Positions 13,943 to 21,884 of a stretch of DNA of 48,600 nucleotides are shown one piece after another. The translations under genes and the position numbers were made by a program. The notes beneath the pieces are model-generated. The model worked only from the letters and a program-made list of their open reading frames with translations, made no database searches and was not told where the DNA came from. This DNA comes from an uncultured Oscillospiraceae bacterium (lineage in GTDB: Bacteria > Bacillota > Clostridia > Oscillospirales > Oscillospiraceae), in contig CAJTSQ010000015.1 in assembly GCA_910578735.1 (NCBI GenBank), positions 1 to 48,600 on the forward strand, given 5' to 3'. Each line of letters begins with the position of its first letter. Positions within the stretch are counted from its first letter, which is position 1.

Positions 13943-16147
13943 TCACTTCGCGGCAGCGGCCACAGAGGTCAGCCGCCGGGTATTCTCCTCGCCCTGATAG
14001 CCCTTGCGGAACAGCAGGTACAGGATTCCCGCCAGCAGGATCAGCGCTGCAACCGTTCCGATTCCGAACACCGCTTCTCCGGTGGCCAGCCCGCCCAGCT
14101 GGAACACAATCAGGCTCACCACATAGGCGAAGCCGCACATATACCCGATGGCGCCCAAGGTCCACTTGGCGTTGTTCATCTCCCGCTTGATGGCGCCCAT
14201 GGCGGCGAAGCAGGGGGCGCACAGCAGATTGAAGATCATGAAGGAATAGGCTGCCATGGCCCCGAAGTCCGCACCCACGGCGGCGTAGATACCGCTGGCG
14301 TCCTCCATCAGGTCCGCCTCGCCGGCGTAGTGGTAGGCCACACCGAAGAAGTTGACGACCTCCTCCTTGGCGATCAGGCCGGTGAAGGTGGCGGTGGTGG
14401 CCTTCCAGGCCATATCGCCCACCCAGCCCAGCGGGGCGAAGATCACGGCAATGCCGCTGCCAATGGAGGCCAGCAGAGAGCTGTTGTTATCTTCCACGGC
14501 CTGGAAGACACCATCCACGACACCGTAGCCCATGAGGAACCAGAGGACGATAGAACTTAGCAGGATCACCGTCCCCGCCCGCTTGATGAAGGACCAGCCC
14601 CGCTCCCAGGTGGCCCGGAGTACATTGCCCATGGAGGGGGCGTGGTAGGCGGGCAGTTCCATAACGAAGGGGGCAGGTTCCCCGGCAAAGGCTTTGAACT
14701 TCTTCAGCATGATGCCGGAGATCACCACGGCGGCAATGCCGATAAAGAAGGCGGAGGTGGCCACCCAGGGAGAATCACCGAACACCGCGCCCGCGAACAG
14801 GCCGATGATGGGCATCTTGGCCCCGCAGGGGATGAAGCCGGTGGTCATGATGGTCATTTTCCGGTCCCGGTCCTGCTCGATGGTCCGGGAGGCCATGATG
14901 CCGGGGACGCCGCAGCCGGTGGCCACCAGCATGGGGATGAAGCTCTTGCCGGACAGACCGAAGCGGCGGAAGATCCGGTCCATGATGAAGGCCACACGGG
15001 CCATGTAGCCCACGTCCTCCAAAATGGCCAGCAGGAAGAACAGCACCAGCATCTGGGGCACAAAGCCCAGCACCGCGCCCACGCCGGCCACAATGCCGTC
15101 CTGAATCAAGCCGTACAGCCAGCCGCCCTCGGCCACGCCCAGAGCGCCCAGAATGGTGTCAAACAGGCCGGGGACCATCTCGCCGAAGAGGACGTCATTA
15201 GCCCAATCAGTCCCCATGGTGCCGATGGAGATAGCCCAGCCACCCATGGCGATGGCATAGATGCAGAACATGACCGCAGCAAAAATGGGCAGGGCCAGGA
15301 TACGGTTGGTGACGATCTGGTCGATCTTGTCCGAGACGGACAGGCTGCCTTTTGCCGCCTTTTTCTTCACCGCCTTGGTGACCACAGAGTTGATGTAAGA
15401 ATACCGCTGATTGGTGATAATAGACTCTGCGTCGTCGTCCAATTCCTTTTCACAGTCGGCTATGTGCTCCTCCAGATGGGCTTTCAGGTTGGGGTCGAGA
15501 CCCATTTCCTCCATGACCTTTTGATCCCGCTCAAAAACCTTAATGGCGTACCAGCGGAGATAGCCCTCCGACACCTTGCCCTGGATGGACTCCTCAATGT
15601 GGGCGATGGCGTGTTCCACGCCGCCCGTGAACACATGGGGCAGCTCCCCGGCCTGCTTCTTCTGCGCCAGAGCCACAGCCTTTTCCGCCGCCGCCATGCC
15701 GCCCTCGCCCTTGAGGGCGCTCATCTCCACTACCTCACAGCCCAGGGCCTCGCCCAGCTTATTGAGGTTGATGGTGTCGCCGTTTTTCCGCACCAGGTCG
15801 ATCATGTTCACCGCCACTACCACGGGCAGGCCCAGCTCGATGAGCTGGGTGGTGAGGTACAGATTTCGCTCGATGTTGGTGCCGTCCACAATGTTGAGGA
15901 TGGCGTCCGGCTTCTCGTTTACCAGATAGGACCGGGCCACCACTTCCTCCGGGGTGTAGGGGGACAGGGAATAGATGCCGGGCAGGTCCTGAATCACCAC
16001 ATCCTTGTGTCCCTTCAAGTGGCCCTCCTTCTTCTCCACGGTGACGCCGGGCCAGTTGCCCACATACTGGCTGGAGCCGGTGAGGGCGTTGAACAGGGTG
16101 GTCTTGCCGCAATTGGGGTTGCCCGCCAGGGCAATCTTAATGTCCAT
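13943..16147 (-). CDS. feoB: Ferrous iron transporter FeoB
   Basis: A 734-residue inner-membrane iron(II) transporter. The N-terminal G domain has G1 GNPNCGKT at 9-16, G3 DLPGIYSLSPYTPEE and G4 VNMID; a helical insertion domain follows, then the two Gate/core membrane modules (LVLFFLLAILEDVGYMARVAF, PMLVATGCGVPGIMASR, GFIPCGAKMPI). I prefer the ATG at 16147: AAAGGAGA is 9 bases from it but only 3 from the alternative ATG at 16153. It follows two feoA genes. A palindrome (16169-16184) stands directly upstream, suggesting a separate iron-responsive input at feoB. Confidence 0.96.
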   Translation of the reverse strand: MDIKIALAGNPNCGKTTLFNALTGSSQYVGNWPGVTVEKKEGHLKGHKDVVIQDLPGIYSLSPYTPEEVVARSYLVNEKPDAILNIVDGTNIERNLYLTTQLIELGLPVVVAVNMIDLVRKNGDTINLNKLGEALGCEVVEMSALKGEGGMAAAEKAVALAQKKQAGELPHVFTGGVEHAIAHIEESIQGKVSEGYLRWYAIKVFERDQKVMEEMGLDPNLKAHLEEHIADCEKELDDDAESIITNQRYSYINSVVTKAVKKKAAKGSLSVSDKIDQIVTNRILALPIFAAVMFCIYAIAMGGWAISIGTMGTDWANDVLFGEMVPGLFDTILGALGVAEGGWLYGLIQDGIVAGVGAVLGFVPQMLVLFFLLAILEDVGYMARVAFIMDRIFRRFGLSGKSFIPMLVATGCGVPGIMASRTIEQDRDRKMTIMTTGFIPCGAKMPIIGLFAGAVFGDSPWVATSAFFIGIAAVVISGIMLKKFKAFAGEPAPFVMELPAYHAPSMGNVLRATWERGWSFIKRAGTVILLSSIVLWFLMGYGVVDGVFQAVEDNNSSLLASIGSGIAVIFAPLGWVGDMAWKATTATFTGLIAKEEVVNFFGVAYHYAGEADLMEDASGIYAAVGADFGAMAAYSFMIFNLLCAPCFAAMGAIKREMNNAKWTLGAIGYMCGFAYVVSLIVFQLGGLATGEAVFGIGTVAALILLAGILYLLFRKGYQGEENTRRLTSVAAAAK

Positions 16148-16168
16148 TGTCATTCTCTCCTTTCACTT

Positions 16169-16184
16169 GTTAGCTATAGCTAAC
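16169..16184. promoter_or_regulatory. Perfect 16-bp palindrome upstream of feoB
   Basis: GTTAGCTATAGCTAAC. It shares the TTAG-N6-CTAA layout with the two sites in front of the feo operon (16694-16711 and 16783-16800), so it is probably bound by the same metalloregulator. Confidence 0.65.
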
Positions 16185-16222
16185 TTTTGCGCTAAAGAAT
16201 AGCGGCCTCCTGCCGCATCAGT

Positions 16223-16444
16223 TTACTGAACCTCAATCATCTCCGCGTCGCCCTTGCGGACGGACAATTCGTAGCCCCGGACATTCAGCTCCATGGGGTC
16301 ACCCAGGGGGGCCACCTTGCGGACGAAAATCTCCACGCCCTTAGTGATGCCCATGTCCATGATCCGGCGCTTCACCGGGCCTTCGCCGTGGAGTTTCGCC
16401 ACAGTCACGGTTTCGCCCACCTTCACATCTTTTAATGTTTTCAT
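16223..16444 (-). CDS. feoA: FeoA domain protein
   Basis: A 73-residue SH3-like FeoA protein (MKTLKDVKVGETVTVAKLHG, then RRIMDMGITKGVEIFVRKVA and the closing ELSVRKGDAEMIEV). FeoA proteins act in the cytoplasm as partners of FeoB. It is the second of two feoA copies and lies 69 bases before feoB. GGAGA stands in front of the ATG. Confidence 0.93.
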   Translation of the reverse strand: MKTLKDVKVGETVTVAKLHGEGPVKRRIMDMGITKGVEIFVRKVAPLGDPMELNVRGYELSVRKGDAEMIEVQ

Positions 16445-16457
16445 ACCTGTCTCTCCT

Positions 16458-16670
16458 TCATATCATGATTCTGTTTGCCATGGTCTTGTCCAGCGCGATG
16501 CGGCTGTCCTTTACCTGCACAATCAGATTTCCTCCAATCTCGCTGACCACCGTCACATCGCTGTCCACCACAAATCCCAGCTCCGCCAGGTGCTGGCGCA
16601 CCTCGTCCTTGCCGGTGATTTTGCGGACTGTGACCGTCTCTCCGGCCTTTGCCATTGTCAGCGGCATCAT
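16458..16670 (-). CDS. feoA: FeoA domain protein, first copy of the operon
   Basis: A 70-residue FeoA protein from the tandem ATG codons at 16670/16667, behind GGAGGGAGG. A longer frame from 16766 runs back through the promoter and operator, so it is rejected. The core LTMAKAGETVTVRKITGKD and LAELGFVVDSDVTVVSE is typical. Paired feoA genes before feoB are common in Clostridia; division of labour between them is not known. Confidence 0.92.
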   Translation of the reverse strand: MMPLTMAKAGETVTVRKITGKDEVRQHLAELGFVVDSDVTVVSEIGGNLIVQVKDSRIALDKTMANRIMI

Positions 16671-16693
16671 TTCCTCGCCTCCCTCCGGGGTGT

Positions 16694-16711
16694 GGTTAGT
16701 AAACTCTAACC
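16694..16711. promoter_or_regulatory. Operator-like inverted repeat GGTTAG-N6-CTAACC (leader of feo)
   Basis: GGTTAG-TAAACT-CTAACC, perfect 6-bp arms, between the -10 element and the first feoA ribosome site. Same layout as 16783-16800. Confidence 0.7.
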
Positions 16712-16725
16712 TTGGAGTTAGCCTT

Positions 16726-16754
16726 AGTTTACTACCGCTAACTGCCAATGTCAA
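16726..16754 (-). promoter_or_regulatory. feo operon promoter
   Basis: On the minus strand TTGACA (16754-16749), 17-base spacer and TAAACT (16731-16726). A further half-site pair (GTTAGC and GCTAAC) brackets the -10, so repressor binding would block polymerase directly. Confidence 0.75.
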
Positions 16755-16782
16755 GACCCTTTTCAAAAAAACTTGCTTTTTT

Positions 16783-16800
16783 GGTTAGAGTGTGCTAACC
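16783..16800. promoter_or_regulatory. Operator-like inverted repeat GGTTAG-N6-CTAACC (upstream of feo -35)
   Basis: GGTTAG-AGTGTG-CTAACC with perfect 6-bp arms, about 30 bases upstream of the -35. Half-sites TTAG/CTAA recall DtxR-family boxes, but the spacing differs from the classic DtxR/IdeR site. Confidence 0.7.
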
Positions 16801-17098
16801 TATGCACAGCGGTTTCCGTGGAAGGAGAATTTTTTGTGAATATCCACGAATCGGCTGAGGACTGTGAGGTGGCCGGAAGCAGAGGCCCCAAGGCTCCAAG
16901 GGCAATCAGGGAACCGTTGAAGCCGCCCCAAATCATGATGACAGTATGCCCATTCAACACACACAGTGCATTGCACGTAAGACTGATTGCGGTACAGTGA
17001 TGCTCGGTGTGTGTCTTTTTGCGTCCATAGGCACACGCTGATGGGTGTGCCTCAGCTGGTCAAAAAGTCCGGGCCTGGGTTGTGGAAAGCGCCTGTCT
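16801..17098. other. Region without a confident gene
   Basis: About 300 bases upstream of feo. Several short frames exist on both strands, one (minus strand) with a hydrophobic stretch MIWGGFNGSLIALGALGP, but none has a ribosome site plus family resemblance. Probably debris at the junction with the M24 remnant. Confidence 0.35.
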
Positions 17099-17395
17099 CC
17101 TGGAGCGGAGCTGATCGATTTTGGAGAAGCACTGAACGACCTGCGTATGAATAAATCCGATTTTGAAGCAGAAATGGTGCGGCAGGCCTGCCTGATTTCT
17201 GAAAAGGCGTTTGATAATGCGCTGGGCAAGATAAACCCGGAAATGACAGAATATGAACTGGAGGGTGTGCTGGCGGCGGAGTTGTACCGCAACGGCGGCG
17301 AAGGTCCGTCTTTTCCCATCCTGTGTTACTCCGGATATCGCAGCCGAATGGGTATCGGCCGCAGTACCCATAACAAGCTGGGGCGTGACAACATT
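17099..17395 (+). pseudogene. M24-family metallopeptidase (Xaa-Pro dipeptidase-like) fragment
   Basis: The frame from PGAELIDFGEALNDLRMNKS through FEAEMVRQACLISEKAFD and MTEYELEGVLAAELYRNGGE to GRSTHNKLGRDN matches the start of the pita-bread domain of M24/creatinase-type peptidases. Both ends are missing: the N-terminal creatinase domain on the left, and the whole metal-binding region on the right, where the frame runs into the 3' end of the opposite-strand DUF362 gene at 17394. The catabolic operon to the right therefore abuts a broken gene. Confidence 0.7.
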
Positions 17396-18458
17396 ATTGC
17401 AGTGTTTGTGCAATACGTTCCGCAGTGGGCGGACAGCCTTGCACACAGATTTCGGCCCCAAGACAGCAGTTTCCCACACCGATGCCCGGGTAGCGCTTGC
17501 TCCGCCAGCCCTGGCCGATAGCGATCTCCTGCTTGGGCAGGCTGCCGGTTCGTTCCAGCTCATACAGTGCCCGGATCAAATTGGCGTAACAGGCTGAGCA
17601 GGCGGAGTCCTGCTGTACATGGCGGGCCAGCCGGGCCACCGCGCCGGTGGGCCTTGATGCAAAATCCCCAGCCGAGGGCTGGTTGATACAGCGGATATCC
17701 TCCTCGTCCAGTGCCGTGCTTCCCGCACCCCACCGCTCAGCCATCTGGATATAGGGCACCTCAGACAGCGGAAGTCCCATAAGCTGACAGCCGTAAGCAT
17801 CAATCTGCACAGGGTCAGTACCCAAGTACATTCGGTTTGTCTGGACCGGATTGCCCCCCTCTTCAAAATCCAGGTCCCCGCACAGACTGTCTACAATCAC
17901 TAAATTGGGCCTCAGCGCTGCGGCTAAGGCGGCAATGGGGCGATGAAGCCCCTCGGAGTGAAAGCGGCGTTTTTCACGGTCTGGGAGGCACCCCTTCAGA
18001 TTCTTTAAAGCGCAGGTCATTTTGGTCTGACAATGCCCCTTCAGCACAGGCAGGTCTATGAAATATTCCGCGTCCAGAGCCCTGCGGCAGATTTCCATGG
18101 GGCGCAGAGGGGTATCTACCTGGCGGGTTCGGTCTCTTTTCAGATCGAAAAATGGGACATTGTACCCTTTGCAGATCTGGTCATATCCGCAGACCTGAAA
18201 AGACCTTCCGGTATCGTCTCCCACCCATGAGCCCTCAATGATACTGATGTCGCTGATCCCATAGTCCTGCAAATATTCAACGCAGCCGGACAGTACGCCT
18301 GCGTGAGTAGTAGCGCCGCTCTCTGGTCTCTGGGCCAGGACCAGATTGGGTTTGAGGACAACGCTGGCGCCGGATGGGATCATGTTGGCCACCCCGGCCG
18401 ATTCCATCAGTGACTTGGTCATAACATGGGCATCTGTTCCATAAATCTGATAAATCAC
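17394..18458 (-). CDS. DUF362-domain protein with C-terminal cysteines
   Basis: A 354-residue protein of the DUF362 family. The core has VVLKPNLV near residue 35, the DLPVLKGHCQTKMTCALKN segment typical of the family, and PNLVIVDSLCGD. The C-terminal part carries DSACSACYANL and GNCCLGAEICVQGCPP, enough cysteines for an iron-sulfur centre, although spacing differs from a simple ferredoxin. It is the last gene of the operon, 2 bases after the glycerate kinase. DUF362 proteins have no settled function; here a redox role beside the reductase is inference only. Confidence 0.8.
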   Translation of the reverse strand: MIYQIYGTDAHVMTKSLMESAGVANMIPSGASVVLKPNLVLAQRPESGATTHAGVLSGCVEYLQDYGISDISIIEGSWVGDDTGRSFQVCGYDQICKGYNVPFFDLKRDRTRQVDTPLRPMEICRRALDAEYFIDLPVLKGHCQTKMTCALKNLKGCLPDREKRRFHSEGLHRPIAALAAALRPNLVIVDSLCGDLDFEEGGNPVQTNRMYLGTDPVQIDAYGCQLMGLPLSEVPYIQMAERWGAGSTALDEEDIRCINQPSAGDFASRPTGAVARLARHVQQDSACSACYANLIRALYELERTGSLPKQEIAIGQGWRSKRYPGIGVGNCCLGAEICVQGCPPTAERIAQTLQ

Positions 18459-18460
18459 CG

Positions 18461-19702
18461 TTAATTCTCCTTTGCGTTGATCAGCACAACAGCCACATCG
18501 TTGACGTTTGTACCGGTAGGGCCAGTCATAATCAGACCGCCGCAGGCATCAAGGGCGGGATAGGCGTTGTTTTCCCGCAGAGTCTGGAAGATAGAGATGT
18601 CCTGTCGGGCCAGGGCTTCCTCTGTGTGCCCGGTGACAAAGCCACCGGCGGCGTCAGTTGGGCCGTCCGTACCGTCGGAGCCAACGGAAAAGACCGCGGC
18701 GCGATCCAGGCCAGCAATCCCCCGGGCGGCGGACAGTGCCAGCTCCTGGTTGCGCCCCCCCTTTCCTGAGCCGGTGAGCTGGACAACCGTTTCGCCGCCG
18801 GCCAGGAAGGCCAGGGGTACGTCCGTGTCATAATGACTCCGGGCGATCGCGGCCAAAAACTCCCCTGCCTCCCTGGCCTGACAGGTGAGACAGTCTGTAA
18901 GGATTACCGGCCGGTATCCTCGCTGCGCACATGCGGCGGCTGCGGCGGCGCACAGCTCCCGTACGCTTCCGGTAATCTGGGTCTCTATGTTGTCCAGTTC
19001 CTTTGGTGTCTCCCGCTCCAAAGCGGCGCGGGCCTCCGGAGACAGCTTCAGGCTGTATTTTGCCGCAACAGACAGCGCCTGCTGGCAGGTGGAGCGGTCA
19101 GGGAAGGCCGGACCGGAGGCGATCATATCCAGCGGATCGCCGATGATATCGGACAGCACAACGGAAAACACCTTGGCTGGAGCGCAGTGCTGAGCAAAGC
19201 GGCCGCCCTTCACCATTGACAGGCGCTTGCGTACAGTGTTTATCTCTACAATATCAGCTCCGCTGGCCAGCAGCTGTCGGGTGATATCCTCCAGCTCCCC
19301 GCCGGGAATAACAGGCTGTTCAAACAGAGCAGAGCCGCCGCCGGACAGCAGAAAAAGAACCGTGTCCTCCTGTGTAAGGCCTTCAGTAAGAGTCAGTGCC
19401 CGCCGCGTGGCCGCAAAGGTGTTTTCATCCGGGACAGGATGTCCTGCTTCCCATATTTCCAATGTACCGACAGGGCCTTTGCTGTGGCCGTACTTGGTAA
19501 TGACAATGCCGCAGTCCGGTTTGCGGCCCAGGCTCCCCCAGGCGGACTGGGCCATAGACCAGGCCGCTTTTCCAGCGGCCACCAGAACCAGCCTTCCTGT
19601 ATCGAAGGACCGGTTTTCCAGTGCCCGCCGTACCGCCTGGTCTGGCTGTACCTGAGCCAGGGCCTGACGGACGATATAATCGCAGTCCTCTCTCAGCTTC
19701 AT
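18461..19702 (-). CDS. Glycerate 2-kinase (DUF4147/MOFRL type)
   Basis: A 413-residue kinase of the GckA/TtuD family, which phosphorylates D-glycerate to 2-phosphoglycerate. Signatures: LVLVAAGKAAWSMAQ, GHPVPDENTFAATRRAL, FLLSGGGSALFEQP, INTVRKRLSMVKGGR, VLSDIIGDPLDMIASGP, and the C-terminal MOFRL-type AGGETVVQLTGSGKGGRNQE and SVGSDGTDGPTDAAGG. AGGAGG precedes the ATG directly after a terminator-like hairpin. It forms the natural last step after the tartronate semialdehyde reductase encoded upstream, feeding lower glycolysis. Confidence 0.93.
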   Translation of the reverse strand: MKLREDCDYIVRQALAQVQPDQAVRRALENRSFDTGRLVLVAAGKAAWSMAQSAWGSLGRKPDCGIVITKYGHSKGPVGTLEIWEAGHPVPDENTFAATRRALTLTEGLTQEDTVLFLLSGGGSALFEQPVIPGGELEDITRQLLASGADIVEINTVRKRLSMVKGGRFAQHCAPAKVFSVVLSDIIGDPLDMIASGPAFPDRSTCQQALSVAAKYSLKLSPEARAALERETPKELDNIETQITGSVRELCAAAAAACAQRGYRPVILTDCLTCQAREAGEFLAAIARSHYDTDVPLAFLAGGETVVQLTGSGKGGRNQELALSAARGIAGLDRAAVFSVGSDGTDGPTDAAGGFVTGHTEEALARQDISIFQTLRENNAYPALDACGGLIMTGPTGTNVNDVAVVLINAKEN

Positions 19703-19715
19703 GATAGTTCCTCCT

Positions 19716-19754
19716 AAAAAGACCCGCCGGCCGTCAAAAAAGGCGGCCGGCGGG
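19716..19754 (-). terminator. Intra-operon terminator or attenuator before glycerate kinase
   Basis: CCCGCCGGCC and GGCCGGCGGG form a GC-rich stem followed on the minus strand by TCTTTTT, immediately before the glycerate kinase ribosome site (AGGAGG). It has the full form of a rho-independent terminator inside the operon and could lower expression of the last two genes. Confidence 0.7.
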
Positions 19755-19763
19755 CGGATAATG

Positions 19764-20645
19764 TTACAGGCTCTCCAGACCGGTGAGCATCTTATAGTAT
19801 TTCACAATCGCGCTGTGGTCATTCTGACCGCACTGGTGGTTGTGCAGCCACTGCAAAATCTCCTGAACAGAGGCTGTCATGGGTACTGGCGCACCGACGG
19901 AATGAGCGCAGTCCAGGGCATTATTCAGGTCCTTGATGTGCAGGTCAATCTTGAAACCAGGCTTGTCATTCCCTTCAATCATCATAGGGGCCTTGGCGTT
20001 CATCACAGTGGAGCCGGCCAGGCCGCCCTTGATGGCCTGAAATACCAGCTCAGGGTCTACACCGGCCATTTTAGCCAGGGTGAGAGCCTCAGCCAGAGCC
20101 TGGATATTGCAGGCGACGATGATCTGATTAGCCAGCTTGGTGGTGTTGCCCGCGCCCACATCACCGCACAGCACCACGGAGGCGCCCATGCACTCCAGAA
20201 CCGGCTTGAATCTGTCAAAGACCTCCTGTTTGCCGCCTACCATGAAGGACAGGGTGCCGTCAATGGCCTTGGGCTCGCCGCCGGAGACGGGGGCGTCCAG
20301 CATCTCGATGTTTTTCTTGGCCAGCTCGGCGGCAATCTCCTTGGAGGCCACCGGATTGATGGAGCTCATGTCGATAAAGGTGGTCCCGGGACGCATATGG
20401 GCGGCCACGCCGTCCTCGCCCAACATAACGGCCTTGACCTGGGGGCTGTTAGGCACCATAGTGAGCACCAGGTCGCAGGTTTCGCCAATCTCGGCGTTGG
20501 TGGCGGCCTTGGCGCCGCAGGCCACCACCTCATCCACAGCGGCCTTGTTCAAATCGCTGACGGTCAGATCATAGCCGGCCTTCAGCAGATTTTTTGCCAT
20601 AGGCTTACCCATGATCCCAAGACCGATCAAACCTATTTTCATCAT
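19764..20645 (-). CDS. garR: Tartronate semialdehyde reductase (2-hydroxy-3-oxopropionate reductase)
   Basis: A 293-residue beta-hydroxyacid dehydrogenase. The N-terminal Rossmann motif GLIGLGIMGKPMAKNL binds NAD(P)H; DAPVSGGEPKAIDGTL is the substrate signature; K170 in GNTTKLANQ is the catalytic lysine. It reduces tartronate semialdehyde to D-glycerate in glucarate/galactarate and glyoxylate metabolism. Close relatives reduce 3-hydroxyisobutyrate or succinic semialdehyde, but the glycerate kinase downstream favours the tartronate assignment. GGAGG precedes the ATG. Confidence 0.88.
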   Translation of the reverse strand: MMKIGLIGLGIMGKPMAKNLLKAGYDLTVSDLNKAAVDEVVACGAKAATNAEIGETCDLVLTMVPNSPQVKAVMLGEDGVAAHMRPGTTFIDMSSINPVASKEIAAELAKKNIEMLDAPVSGGEPKAIDGTLSFMVGGKQEVFDRFKPVLECMGASVVLCGDVGAGNTTKLANQIIVACNIQALAEALTLAKMAGVDPELVFQAIKGGLAGSTVMNAKAPMMIEGNDKPGFKIDLHIKDLNNALDCAHSVGAPVPMTASVQEILQWLHNHQCGQNDHSAIVKYYKMLTGLESL

Positions 20646-20684
20646 ATCTTACCTCCTGACAAAATGTCAATTAAAATTTTGGTC

Positions 20685-21881
20685 TTACAGCTTATTGACC
20701 AGTTCCTCAATCCGGTCCATGGCCCGGGCCAGGCTCTCATCGTCGGCTGCGTAGGACACGCGGATAAACTGTTCAAAGCCCGTCCCCAGCTTGCTGCCCG
20801 GTACACAGCCCACATACTTCTCCTCCAGCAGGCGGGCGGCAAAGATGTCGCCATCCAGTCCGGTCCCGCTGACGTCGATGAAGATGTAGAAGGCGCCTTT
20901 GGGCTCGATGTAGCTCAGCCCTGGGATCTGGTCCAGCCGGGACATCACCAGCTTCCGGCGCCGGCTGAAGGCAGCAACCATCCCGTCCATCTCAGCGATA
21001 GTCTCCGGGGCGTTCATGCTCTGCTCCAGGCCGACCTGGCTGAAGGTGGAGATACAAGTGGTGGCGTACTGGTGGATTTTCAGCAAAGCATTGATGAGCT
21101 GGGCCGGGGCGGCCAGATAGCCGATCCGCCAGCCAGTCATAGCGAAAGCCTTGGAAAAGCCGTTCATGGTGATGGTCCGCTCCCGCATCCCGGGCAGAGC
21201 TGCCATAGAGCAGCACTCCATGCCGTCATAGACGATCTTGTTGTAAATCTCGTCGGAAAAGACCAGCAGATTGTGCTTCTGACACAGCTGGGCCACCTGC
21301 TCCAGGACCGTTCGAGTGTAAACGATTCCGGTGGGGTTGCAGGGGTTGTTGATGACTACCATCTTGGTGCGCGGGGTAATGTGCTGTTCCAGGATATCGC
21401 AGTTAATCTGGAAGCCGTCCTCCGCCCGGAGGGGAATGGCCACCATGCGTCCTCCGGCCTCAGCGATGAGGTTTTCGTAGTTCATAAAGGCCGGTGTAAA
21501 AACAATTACCTCATCGCCCGAGTCAATCGTGGCCAGAAAGGCGGCGTTGACCGCCTCTGCCCCACCGCAGGTCAGCAGAATCTCTGTATTGGGGTCATAC
21601 TCCAGGCTAAAATTACTGCGCAGGAATTTGGCAATCTCGGTGCGCAGGCCCAGAGTGCCCCGATTGGGTGCGTAGTGAGTATGGTTTGCCAGCAGCGCCT
21701 CCGCGGTCTTTTGTTTAATGAGCTCGGGCGTATTAAAATCCGGTTCACCGGCAGACAGGGAGATTACCGGGTGGCCAGCGGCCTTGACCTGGGCGACCTT
21801 TTCCATGACCTGGCGGATGGGAGAGAAATACATCCCTTCCAGCCGCTTGGCCGTCATTGACTTGTTCTGTTCCATGGGCAT
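20685..21881 (-). CDS. Class I PLP-dependent aminotransferase
   Basis: A 398-residue fold-type I aminotransferase of the aspartate/aromatic subfamily: SAGEPDFNTP, NNPCNPTG at 178-185, SDEIYNKIVYDG, PLP lysine K244 in NGFSKAFAMTGWR, and the C-terminal Arg segment QFIRVSYA that binds the substrate carboxylate. It starts 4 bases after the tctC stop, so it is translationally close-coupled. In this operon it probably converts an imported amino acid to the 2-oxo acid used by the DapA-type lyase, or aminates a product. The substrate is not deducible. Confidence 0.88.
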   Translation of the reverse strand: MPMEQNKSMTAKRLEGMYFSPIRQVMEKVAQVKAAGHPVISLSAGEPDFNTPELIKQKTAEALLANHTHYAPNRGTLGLRTEIAKFLRSNFSLEYDPNTEILLTCGGAEAVNAAFLATIDSGDEVIVFTPAFMNYENLIAEAGGRMVAIPLRAEDGFQINCDILEQHITPRTKMVVINNPCNPTGIVYTRTVLEQVAQLCQKHNLLVFSDEIYNKIVYDGMECCSMAALPGMRERTITMNGFSKAFAMTGWRIGYLAAPAQLINALLKIHQYATTCISTFSQVGLEQSMNAPETIAEMDGMVAAFSRRRKLVMSRLDQIPGLSYIEPKGAFYIFIDVSGTGLDGDIFAARLLEEKYVGCVPGSKLGTGFEQFIRVSYAADDESLARAMDRIEELVNKL

Positions 21882-21884
21882 ACC

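Noticed and set aside
14642..16183. 513-codon plus-strand frame opposite feoB
   Set aside because: Antisense shadow of feoB; no family resemblance and no start signal.
16671..16766. N-terminal extension of the first FeoA
   Set aside because: The extension would be encoded across the promoter and operator; the ATG pair at 16667-16670 has a ribosome site and gives normal FeoA length.
19701..21860. 719-codon plus-strand frame opposite garR and the aminotransferase
   Set aside because: Crosses two well-supported minus-strand genes and the terminator between operon genes; composition is typical antisense shadow.
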